From positions 216,117 to 280,116 of the forward strand of contig JAHBWY010000005.1 of NCBI GenBank assembly GCA_019636735.1: a DNA stretch of 64,000 bases, read 5' to 3'. Of this stretch, positions 1-6,966 are shown piece by piece. The position numbers were made by a program, and so were the translations under genes. This DNA comes from Phycisphaeraceae bacterium. Its GTDB lineage: Bacteria > Planctomycetota > Phycisphaerae > Phycisphaerales > SM1A02. The notes beneath the pieces are model-generated. The model saw only the letters and a list, made by a program, of their open reading frames with translations. It made no database searches and was not told where the DNA came from. Position 1 is the stretch's first letter. Each line of letters opens with the position of its first letter.

Positions 1-72
1 AAGACGAAAGTGCGGGCCGCACCAAGAGCGGCGCGAACTCCTGCGCGGCGCGGCGCGCGAGGCACTTCATGA
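1..72 (+). CDS. C-terminal end of an upstream ORF (partial, possibly a cas gene)
   Basis: Frame 1 is open from the window edge and ends at a TGA at 70-72. That stop overlaps the ATG of csx17 at 69 in an ATGA arrangement. The 23 visible residues are basic and Ala/Arg-rich and carry no recognisable motif. The 4-nt overlap matches the csx17-csb1 junction downstream, so this is probably the end of the preceding operon gene. In type I-G loci that position is often cas3, but nothing here identifies it. It could also be chance open frame in GC-rich DNA. Confidence 0.35.
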   Translation, partial: KTKVRAAPRAARTPARRGARGTS

Positions 73-2828
73 CGAAGCCTCACGTCCACGAACTGACAGG
101 CCTGAAGCCTGACGCGCTCGCGACGTATCTCGCAGCCCTTGGCGTCATCCGCCTCTTGGCGGAACAGAGGGACGCGTCCGCACGCGGCTTCTGGCGCGAC
201 GAGCATTTCGTCCTAGTTACCGAACTCTCCTGGGAAGAGGTGCAGCGGTTCTTCCTGGAGGACTACGAGCCAACGCCGATCTTGGCGCCGTGGAACTTGG
301 AAAGCGGATTCTTCTCGTTGAAGGGACCGGACGGCAGTGTGGGCACAGATGAAGCGGCGCCAGGAACATCCGGCAGCGACGAGGAGGAAATCGACAACGC
401 CGCGACCGGCGATTCGGAGACCGACGATGGCGATGAGGGAGAGGACGATGCGGAACGGGCGGTCGGCGATCCAGTACTGGATGCCTTCGCGGCGTCGTCT
501 GCGCCTCGCCTGGCCCCTTTTCGAAGTGCGATTGAGATCGCGAGGGCGGCCATCCCGGAAGAGGTTCTCAAGGCGGAGGAGGACGCGCGGAATGTTCATG
601 CCGACATCCGCGAGCGAGTGGACGCAGAGTGCTCGGCACACCAGGACGCATCGCGGAAGCTCGAAGATGCGAGTTCACTCGTCTCGCGGTTGAAGGCAGA
701 CGAAGAAGTGAAGAAGTCTGCAGCCAAGGGCTCGGCGAAGTCGTCGCCCGCTCGCGAGGAACTCACCCACGTTCAGGAGCTGCTCAAGAAGGCGAGAGAG
801 GAGGAAAGGAACGCTCGCGCGGAGCTGAAGGCCTGCGAGAAGCAACTCAAGGCTGCCGAGAAGCAAATCAAGAAGGATGTCGAACTGCGGGCGCGTATCG
901 TCGACGCGAAGAAGCGATTTACGGCCGTCCAGAAGTCCACGAAGGCACGGCTGATAGCCGGCCTTCGCGCGCGCTGGAGTGAGCACGGGCAGCAATGGGT
1001 GGACGCAGCCGTCGCGCTTGACGAGAGACAGAAGAAGGGGTTCGAGTTCACGTCTCTCTTTGGCTCCGGCGGTAACGATGGCCGCATGGAGTTCACGAAG
1101 AACTTTCGTCAGCACCTCCACGCGCTCTTCAATCTGAACACAGGTGAGCCCTTGGATGCCGCTGGCGATAGACTGCTCGCCGCGGTTTTCGGGGCGACGA
1201 CGAATCTCCTGCTGAACAAGGCCGTCGGCCAGTTCTTTCCGGGACGAGCCGGAGGCACGAACATGGGCGCGGGTTTCTTCGGCGGCGCTGCGGTGAACCC
1301 CTGGGAATTCGTGCTTATGCTCGAGGGGGCCATCGCGCTCGTTGCGGGCATGAGCCGTCGCGGGGACGTGGGCCGGGCCCGCGTCTCGTCGCCCTTCTGG
1401 GTGGAAGCTGCCTCGGCTGGCTTCGGAAGCGCGTCGGAGCTTGAAGGGTCCCCTCGAGGCGAGCAGTGGCTGCCGCTTTGGGGGCATCCACTCGAGTATG
1501 GCGAGCTGGTCGAGTTGATCCGCGAAGGTCGTGCTCAAGTCGGGCACCTTCAGACGACGAAAGCCGGCGATCTCGTGCGCGCCGCCGCGCGACTTGGGCT
1601 TGCGCGTGGCATTGAGGCGTTGCAGCGTTTCGCGTACCTCGAACGCAATGGCCAGTCGAATCTCGCCGTATCGGCGGGTCGCTTCCGGGTCGCATCTCGC
1701 TCTCATCAAGCCCTGCTGGAGGAGGTCGCACCTTGGATCGATCGCCTTGTCAGGTACTCCAGGCGGACGAAGGACAACAACGTGCCGCTCAGCCTCGGCG
1801 CAGTCGCTCGCCGAGCTCAGGAGGCCCTCTTCGCGGTATGTCGGCACGATGCGACCCCGACGGAATGGCGGGAGTTGCTCGTCGCACTTGGTGAAGCGGA
1901 GTTCGCGCTACTGCGTTCAGGAAAGAGTCCGGCGCGGCGACCTCTGCCTAGGTTGAGCTGGGCTTGGATAACAGCCGCGGATGACGGCTCCTCGATCGGC
2001 CGAACGGTGCTCCGTCTGGCGCTCTCACTCGCATCGCAGCACCGCCCTCCCGGAAACGATGGCACCGCGATCCAGGACTCGATACGGGGGCACTTCCTCC
2101 CGGTCGACGAGACTAACCGGGATTGGCCTCGATTTCGGCTCGATGCGCGTGGGCGAGCCGAGCGCGATCCCGAGCTCGTGTGCCTGGGCCGCGATCTGGT
2201 CACTGACGCGATCGCGCTGGTACGACGCCGCTCGATCTGGGCCCGCACGTCAGATCTTGAGCGGGACAGGGCCCCGCAGCTTCCGCTTTGGGCGGCCGGC
2301 GCGTGCGAGGTAACTCTTGAGGAGGTCGGAGCGTGGGTCCGAGGTGAGGTGGCTGACGCTGCCGTGTACGCGCTCGCGCGCCCGCTGCTCGCCCTGGACT
2401 GGGATGCGATTCACAAGGAACAGTTGGGCTCCCAGCTGCCCGCCGTCCCCGGTGGAGTGCCCGAGCCGCTTCACATGTTGCTCCGCCTCGCTCACCTCCC
2501 CTTCGACATCCCCATCGAGGGACCAAACGGTCGACCTGAGGTCGCGGTCACGGTCCGCCTCGACCCGGAGCCACTGCGGCGGCTCGCGGCAGGAGATCTA
2601 GACGGCGCGTTGAGAGTCGTCGTTCGACGCCTCGGCGCGAGCGGGCTTCGGCCCGTCTTCCGACGCGGTGTCGCGCGGCCCGGACTGGTGCGTCGCCTGG
2701 CAGCCAGTCTGGCATTTCCGATCTCACAAGCTGGTGTGTCGCGTGCAGCTAGGCTCGTGTGCAAGCCCTACGAAAAACTGAAACCTGAGGAACACTTGGC
2801 TGCCCAAGCCGGAGGAGCATCATCATGA
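69..2828 (+). CDS. csx17: Type I-G CRISPR effector large subunit Csx17 (Cas8-like)
   Basis: 919 residues. Csx17 is the putative large subunit (Cas8 equivalent) of the type I-G/I-U Cascade, acting with Csb1 and Csb2 in target binding. The N-terminus (ELTGLKPDALATYLAALGVIRLL) and the block FGSGGNDGRMEF near residues 330-341 fit the family. Between them the protein carries a very acidic stretch (about residues 93-134) and a charged Lys/Glu/Ala-rich predicted coiled coil (about 160-290). The usual family length, from memory, is near 700 residues, so this looks like a lineage-specific insertion. A GAGG element at 59-62 lies 6 nt before the ATG. The ATG overlaps the stop of an upstream frame, and the TGA overlaps the csb1 ATG. 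Identity is inferred from sequence style plus the very clear csb1/csb2 neighbours. Confidence 0.85.
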   Translation: MTKPHVHELTGLKPDALATYLAALGVIRLLAEQRDASARGFWRDEHFVLVTELSWEEVQRFFLEDYEPTPILAPWNLESGFFSLKGPDGSVGTDEAAPGTSGSDEEEIDNAATGDSETDDGDEGEDDAERAVGDPVLDAFAASSAPRLAPFRSAIEIARAAIPEEVLKAEEDARNVHADIRERVDAECSAHQDASRKLEDASSLVSRLKADEEVKKSAAKGSAKSSPAREELTHVQELLKKAREEERNARAELKACEKQLKAAEKQIKKDVELRARIVDAKKRFTAVQKSTKARLIAGLRARWSEHGQQWVDAAVALDERQKKGFEFTSLFGSGGNDGRMEFTKNFRQHLHALFNLNTGEPLDAAGDRLLAAVFGATTNLLLNKAVGQFFPGRAGGTNMGAGFFGGAAVNPWEFVLMLEGAIALVAGMSRRGDVGRARVSSPFWVEAASAGFGSASELEGSPRGEQWLPLWGHPLEYGELVELIREGRAQVGHLQTTKAGDLVRAAARLGLARGIEALQRFAYLERNGQSNLAVSAGRFRVASRSHQALLEEVAPWIDRLVRYSRRTKDNNVPLSLGAVARRAQEALFAVCRHDATPTEWRELLVALGEAEFALLRSGKSPARRPLPRLSWAWITAADDGSSIGRTVLRLALSLASQHRPPGNDGTAIQDSIRGHFLPVDETNRDWPRFRLDARGRAERDPELVCLGRDLVTDAIALVRRRSIWARTSDLERDRAPQLPLWAAGACEVTLEEVGAWVRGEVADAAVYALARPLLALDWDAIHKEQLGSQLPAVPGGVPEPLHMLLRLAHLPFDIPIEGPNGRPEVAVTVRLDPEPLRRLAAGDLDGALRVVVRRLGASGLRPVFRRGVARPGLVRRLAASLAFPISQAGVSRAARLVCKPYEKLKPEEHLAAQAGGASS

Positions 2829-3841
2829 GCATCGATCTCACATCACTCGACAACCATCACGATCTGCTGTTCGAAGTCGCGCTCAAGGTTCGGCAGGGGC
2901 ATCGGTTCCAGCCCACGGGCTTTCCAGACCTCGGGGCGGCCGAGTTCGAAACTCCGAACGGCAGATCGCTACTCGTCGAGTCTGCGCAGAGCATGGCGAA
3001 CTGGCTGGAGAAAACCTGCTGGGAGGACGATGTCAACGATCTGAAGGAGGAGCTACGCGGCCTCAGTTATGTGAAGGTGATGCGGGAGGGCAAGTACCTC
3101 ACTAGTTCCATCACCGATTCGCATCGGCTCAACAGCCCGTATATCCTCGAGAGCAAGGACAAGACATTCTTCAACGCACTTAAAGGGGAGCTCGGCGCAC
3201 TCGACAAGGGGCCGATCGACCGCAAGTTGCTGGCACAGAAGCTCCTCAAGTATGATGCCAGCTCGCTTGTTCATGGTGTCTTCCTGGCCAAGGAGCAGCT
3301 CGCGGGCGGACGACTGCGAGTCGCGCGGGCGCTGATGGCCTTCATCGAAGCAGACGGTGTGAAGGTCGCCCCCTCAGGTGGATCGAAGCAGGATCATGTC
3401 GATCCGACCGGCAAGGCATTCGGGCAAGGCGGCGCCGAGAAGGGGTTCGGGCATGTGCCATTTCCTCGTGACGAGTACACCGCGGAGAAGATCACGCTCT
3501 ACGCGAGCATCGACCTCGCGCAGATCCGCGGCTACGGCCTCGACGCGGACGCCACCAAGATGCTGGTGCTGCTGGCCCTCTTTAAGTTGCGCGCCTTCGT
3601 GGACAGCCCGATGCGGCTCCGCACAGCCTGCAGCTTCGAACTCAAGGACGTCGGTCCCATCGCCAGCAAGAACGTGACGGGGTTCCGTCTGCCGGAGCGG
3701 AAGGAGATCGTCGGAGAGGGGAAGGACGGGACCTGGTCGGGTGAACTGCCCGAGCTGATCCGCAAGCTCGGGGTCGGCAAGGATGACAAGCCGGAGAATG
3801 CGGAGAAGATGCGGATGACACCGGTTGTTTTCACGGTCTGA
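2825..3841 (+). CDS. csb1: Type I-G Cascade backbone protein Csb1 (Cas7 family, GSU0053-like)
   Basis: 338 residues. Csb1 is the Cas7-type backbone subunit that polymerises along the crRNA spacer in type I-G complexes. Family features are the N-terminal RFQPTGFPDLGAAEF and LLVESAQSMANWLE blocks, the AKEQLAGGRLRVARAL helix and the central glycine-rich GQGGAEKGFGHVPFPRDEYTA segment. Length is normal for the family. The ATG at 2825 overlaps the csx17 stop (ATGA), which indicates translational coupling. The next gene, csb2, starts 13 nt after the stop. The three genes therefore form one operon encoding the effector complex. Confidence 0.93.
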   Translation: MSIDLTSLDNHHDLLFEVALKVRQGHRFQPTGFPDLGAAEFETPNGRSLLVESAQSMANWLEKTCWEDDVNDLKEELRGLSYVKVMREGKYLTSSITDSHRLNSPYILESKDKTFFNALKGELGALDKGPIDRKLLAQKLLKYDASSLVHGVFLAKEQLAGGRLRVARALMAFIEADGVKVAPSGGSKQDHVDPTGKAFGQGGAEKGFGHVPFPRDEYTAEKITLYASIDLAQIRGYGLDADATKMLVLLALFKLRAFVDSPMRLRTACSFELKDVGPIASKNVTGFRLPERKEIVGEGKDGTWSGELPELIRKLGVGKDDKPENAEKMRMTPVVFTV

Positions 3842-3854
3842 GCGAGTGGAGACG

Positions 3855-5387
3855 ATGCTGCGCCTCCGTTTCGACTTCCCCGCTGGCCGCTACCACGCGA
3901 CGCCATGGGGGCACCATGTGAACGAAGGGCTCGTGGAATGGCCACCGAGCCCTTGGCGCATCTTGCGTGCACTGCTCGCGACGGGGTACACAAAGCTGGG
4001 CTGGCAGCAGGTTCCCGCTGAGATGCGGCGGCTGGTCGAGGCGCTCGCCGCGAGCGAGCCGACCTATTGGCTGCCCCGCGCAACGAGCGGCCACACTCGC
4101 CACTACATGCCGGTCAAAGGCTGGAAGAAAGGCGTCCAAAAGACGAGCCTCGTGATCGACGCCTTCGTTAAACCTGCCGGCCCGCTATGCATGGTGTGGC
4201 CCGCAGCGCTAACGGAGGATCAGCGCGCCCTTCTCGCGCAGCTGCTGTCTCGTCTCGGCTATCTTGGCCGCGCCGAATCTCGAGTCACAGCTAGACTGTC
4301 GTCCGGTGATGAAGACCTCCCTGACCTAAAAGTGTCGACGCGACGCGTGGACGCCGACGACGAGCCAGTGCGGTTGCTTGCGCCCGTCGCTAGCAACGAG
4401 TACGACGCCTGGCGCCGTGACTCGCCCAGCGCGCCCAACGATGTTATTGCTGCGCTGCAAGTCGATACGACCACGCTCCAGCGTGAGGGATGGAACTTCC
4501 CGCCCGGCGCCCGCGAGCTCATCTATTGGCGTCCAGCGTCCGCACTTTCTTTCGCTTCCGCTGCAGACATGCCGGCCAGCGCGACGCGAGATCGCGATGA
4601 TACGGCGCTGTTTGCACTCTCGACCGACAAGAGGCGCGATGTCCTTCCGCTCATGGAGCGAGCACTCCCGACGATGGCTCTCTTCAGGCGTGCCCTGTTG
4701 AGCCAGGTCGGCGATGAACAGCAACTTGGCCGATGCCCAGAACTCACAGGGAAGGATGGCGAGGGGCAGCCTCTGCGGTGCGAGCATCGCCATGCCCACT
4801 TCATCCCGGTGGCGTTCGACGCTCGAAGCCCGCGGCGCATCGATCATGTGCTGGTCCATGCCCCGATGGGTTTTGGTCCGGTTGCAGAATCTGCGCTCCG
4901 TCAGCTACGAAGGACTTGGGCTAAGGGAATGGATGACATTGCGGTCACTCTCATCGGTATCGGGACGCGATGCTCATTCCGAACCGTGGGGCGTGAGCCG
5001 ATAGCGGAGCTCGGATCGGGCGCGACATGGGTAAGCCGTACGCCCTTCGTGCCACCACGCTTCCTCAAGTCCCGCGGGAGGGACTCCTTGGAAGAGCAGA
5101 TACGCTCCGAACTAGAGCACCGCGGCCTTCCCCGTCTCATTGCGGCCCCCACTATCGCCGCGCCATCCGACACGAGCCGAGCCGGGAAAGATGCACGATG
5201 GTTCAGAGCCTTCGCTCGCACGCGCCAAGGCAACGGTGGGACGGCACCGGCTGGAGTGTTCCATGTGACGCTGACGCTAACGCGTCCGGTTGAAGGTCCG
5301 CTCTGTCTTGGATGGGGCAGTCACTTCGGCCTTGGTGTGTTTGCGCCGGCGGCGGATGGCATAGACCCGCAACGGACGGCTTCGTGA
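3855..5387 (+). CDS. csb2: Type I-G Cascade protein Csb2 (Cas5-Cas6 fusion, GSU0054-like)
   Basis: 510 residues from the ATG at 3855. An in-frame upstream start at 3825 would overlap csb1, but the family N-terminus is MLRLRFDFPAGRYHATPWG, followed by the EWPPSPWRILRALLA block. A purine-rich GTGGAGACG precedes this ATG. Csb2 proteins combine a Cas5-like N-terminal half with a Cas6-like C-terminal half that processes crRNA. The C-terminal GWGSHFGLGVFAP matches the glycine-rich end of RAMP/Cas6 folds, so the gene appears complete. It is the last recognisable cas gene of the operon. Beyond the stop there is only transposase debris, where cas4-cas1 and cas2 are commonly found in this subtype. Confidence 0.93.
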   Translation: MLRLRFDFPAGRYHATPWGHHVNEGLVEWPPSPWRILRALLATGYTKLGWQQVPAEMRRLVEALAASEPTYWLPRATSGHTRHYMPVKGWKKGVQKTSLVIDAFVKPAGPLCMVWPAALTEDQRALLAQLLSRLGYLGRAESRVTARLSSGDEDLPDLKVSTRRVDADDEPVRLLAPVASNEYDAWRRDSPSAPNDVIAALQVDTTTLQREGWNFPPGARELIYWRPASALSFASAADMPASATRDRDDTALFALSTDKRRDVLPLMERALPTMALFRRALLSQVGDEQQLGRCPELTGKDGEGQPLRCEHRHAHFIPVAFDARSPRRIDHVLVHAPMGFGPVAESALRQLRRTWAKGMDDIAVTLIGIGTRCSFRTVGREPIAELGSGATWVSRTPFVPPRFLKSRGRDSLEEQIRSELEHRGLPRLIAAPTIAAPSDTSRAGKDARWFRAFARTRQGNGGTAPAGVFHVTLTLTRPVEGPLCLGWGSHFGLGVFAPAADGIDPQRTAS

Positions 5388-5391
5388 CGAA

Positions 5392-5598
5392 TGTCTGAAC
5401 CAGGAGCTGTTCGGAGATGTGCGGGAGGCGCGGGTGGTGATCGGAGACTTCCGGGCTGACTACAACCTGCGGCTCCCGCACTCGTCGCTTGGCTACCTGA
5501 CTCCGGCGGAGTTCGCGGCGTGTTCGCGTGGGGAGTCGTCGCTGCGGCTCGCTTCGCTCGCCTGCGCTCCGCCTCCCCACGCGACGGCAACGGAGTAA
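5392..5598 (+). pseudogene. C-terminal remnant of an IS3-family transposase (OrfB integrase)
   Basis: This stretch translates in one frame to about 68 residues. It contains REARVVIGDFRADYNLRLPH followed by SSLGYLTPAEFAA, the hallmark end of IS3-family (IS2/IS407-like) OrfB integrases, and ends at TAA 5596. The remainder of the transposase, the DDE core and both IS ends are missing. It starts a few bases after the csb2 stop. It is therefore the scar of an insertion and deletion at the distal boundary of the effector operon. I see no clear terminal inverted repeats or target duplication. Confidence 0.85.
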
Positions 5599-5646
5599 TC
5601 TGACCCCTGGACCCTCACTCGACCTGGTACGAAGAACCCCGGCAGG

Positions 5647-6762
5647 TCACTTTACATCCTCGGCCTCGCCGAGCCTGTAACTGGTGCTCCTACCGCCGCC
5701 GGGGTTCTGGACCAGGATGCCGCGCTCCAGCAGTTCCCGGATATCGCGCAGAGCGGTATCCGGCGAGCATTTTGCCAGCTTCGCGTACTTCGAGGTCGAG
5801 AGGAACCCCTCGAATCCGTTCAGCATCCGGTTGATCACCAGCCGCTGCCGGTCATTGACAGGTCGCCGGTTGATCCGCTGCCACATGCGGGCCTTGTTGA
5901 GGACGGCGCCAAGCGTCCCATCCGCGCCGTCGATGGCGCGATCAAGACAGCCCAGGAACCACTCCAGCCAACTCGTGATGTTCGCGTCGCCGCGCTGCGC
6001 CGACTCCAGCCGCAGGTAGTAGTCCTTTCGATCCGCCTCAATCTGCGACGACATGCTGTAGAAGCGGTCCCGCGTACCGTCGGCGCGCGTGAGCGCCATG
6101 TCGGCGATGGCCCTGGCGATGCGCCCGTTGCCGTCCTCGAACGGGTGGATCGTCACGAACCAGAAATGGGCAATCCCGGCTTTCAGCACCGGGTCTATCG
6201 CCGGCGACGCATTGAACCACTTGATGAGGCGTGACATTTCTGCTTCAAGACTGTCCGCCGCCGGCGCCTCGAAGTGCACCTTCTCCCGGCCCGTCGGCCC
6301 GGAGACGACCTGCATCGCCCCGGATTCCCTTTTCCTCCACGCCCCAACGGTGATGCGGTTCATGCCGCTTCGGCCGGTTGGAAAGAGCGATGCGTGCCAA
6401 TCGAAGAGCCGCTTCTTCGTCAGTGGCTTTTCATAGTTCCGCGTGCCGTCGAGCATCATCTCGACGACGCCCTCGACATCGCGGCCCGCCTTCGGCAGTC
6501 CCGCCACATCGAGCCCCAGCCGCAGCGCGATCGACGAACGGACCTCATCCGGGTTCAGCTTCTCGCCCTCGATGGCGGAGGACTTCACCACATCGCTGGT
6601 CAGGACGGCAAGGCTTGCTTCGGCTCGCAGGTCGAACCCCAGGGCCTCCATCTTGCCGAGCAGGCGGCCCTGCTTGTGCCGCACGGCCGCCAACTGGCTG
6701 GCGAGGGCCTCGCCGTCCCAGGTGAACTCGGGCCAACCCGGCTTCTCGTGGATGTACGCCAT
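5647..6762 (-). CDS. Fic-domain AMPylase-like protein with DUF4172 N-terminus and winged-helix C-terminus
   Basis: 371 residues from the ATG at 6762. A GGAG lies 4 nt upstream, and an open frame extends further upstream without a better RBS. The N-terminal part (AYIHEKPGWPEFTWDGEAL) is of DUF4172 type. It is followed by SSAIEGE, a class II inhibitory helix motif (S/T-x-x-x-E-G/N), then the catalytic HPFEDGNGRIARA (His, Asp/Gly/Asn and Arg of the Fic motif intact). The C-terminal 80 residues resemble a winged helix (KYAKLAKCSPDTALRDIREL). Proteins of this build transfer AMP to Ser/Thr/Tyr of target proteins. The bound targets cannot be read from sequence. The gene lies between the cas operon and the CRISPR array and is transcribed away from the array. 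Two identical dyads in its 5' region suggest autoregulation by the winged helix. Confidence 0.92.
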   Translation of the reverse strand: MAYIHEKPGWPEFTWDGEALASQLAAVRHKQGRLLGKMEALGFDLRAEASLAVLTSDVVKSSAIEGEKLNPDEVRSSIALRLGLDVAGLPKAGRDVEGVVEMMLDGTRNYEKPLTKKRLFDWHASLFPTGRSGMNRITVGAWRKRESGAMQVVSGPTGREKVHFEAPAADSLEAEMSRLIKWFNASPAIDPVLKAGIAHFWFVTIHPFEDGNGRIARAIADMALTRADGTRDRFYSMSSQIEADRKDYYLRLESAQRGDANITSWLEWFLGCLDRAIDGADGTLGAVLNKARMWQRINRRPVNDRQRLVINRMLNGFEGFLSTSKYAKLAKCSPDTALRDIRELLERGILVQNPGGGRSTSYRLGEAEDVK

Positions 6763-6768
6763 GTTTCT

Positions 6769-6783
6769 CCGCATATCGTGCGG
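6769..6783. promoter_or_regulatory. Inverted repeat CCGCA-N5-TGCGG overlapping the fic leader
   Basis: A perfect 5-bp dyad with a 5-nt centre (TATCG) lies just upstream of the fic ribosome binding site. The same half-sites with the same spacing recur 54 bp further upstream. A pair of matching dyads around a start region is a common operator layout. The DNA-binding C-terminus of the adjacent Fic protein is the obvious candidate ligand, but this is inference. Confidence 0.55.
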
Positions 6784-6822
6784 TGATTGTACCGCCCAAT
6801 CGCCGCAAGGGCAAGTCATTTG

Positions 6823-6837
6823 CCGCAACATGTGCGG
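6823..6837. promoter_or_regulatory. Second CCGCA-N5-TGCGG inverted repeat upstream of fic
   Basis: This has the same CCGCA/TGCGG half-sites as the dyad at 6769-6783, with centre ACATG, and is followed by the shared TGA. Its position, 61-75 bp before the fic ATG, would fit a promoter-overlapping operator. It also lies only 130 bp before the first CRISPR repeat, so a protein bound here could influence transcription of both fic and the array. Confidence 0.55.
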
Positions 6838-6966
6838 TGAATATGGCCCTAATTCGCCGCAGCAGCCCCTGACCGCGTTGATTGAGCTGGAGACGCGGGC
6901 CCTCTCCCGCTCCAGGCCTCACCCTCTACCCCGCCCGGTGCTCTTCATGGGCGAGCCCGGCTCGGG

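Larger units (their letters stand above)
6763..6966. other. Intergenic region between fic and the array; presumed CRISPR leader
   Basis: These 204 bp separate the divergently transcribed fic gene and the first repeat. The region includes the two dyads and the only AT-richer patch nearby (around 6771-6790 and 6810-6855). The 3' half (6880-6966) is GC-rich. The repeat ends in GAAAG, the usual 3' character of crRNA-sense repeats, and the array lies downstream on the plus strand. Leader function on this side is therefore likely. No promoter could be assigned with confidence. Confidence 0.5.

Noticed and set aside
675-1847. 390-codon minus-strand ORF opposite csx17
   Set aside because: A GC-rich antisense shadow of a clearly coding gene, with no recognisable protein.
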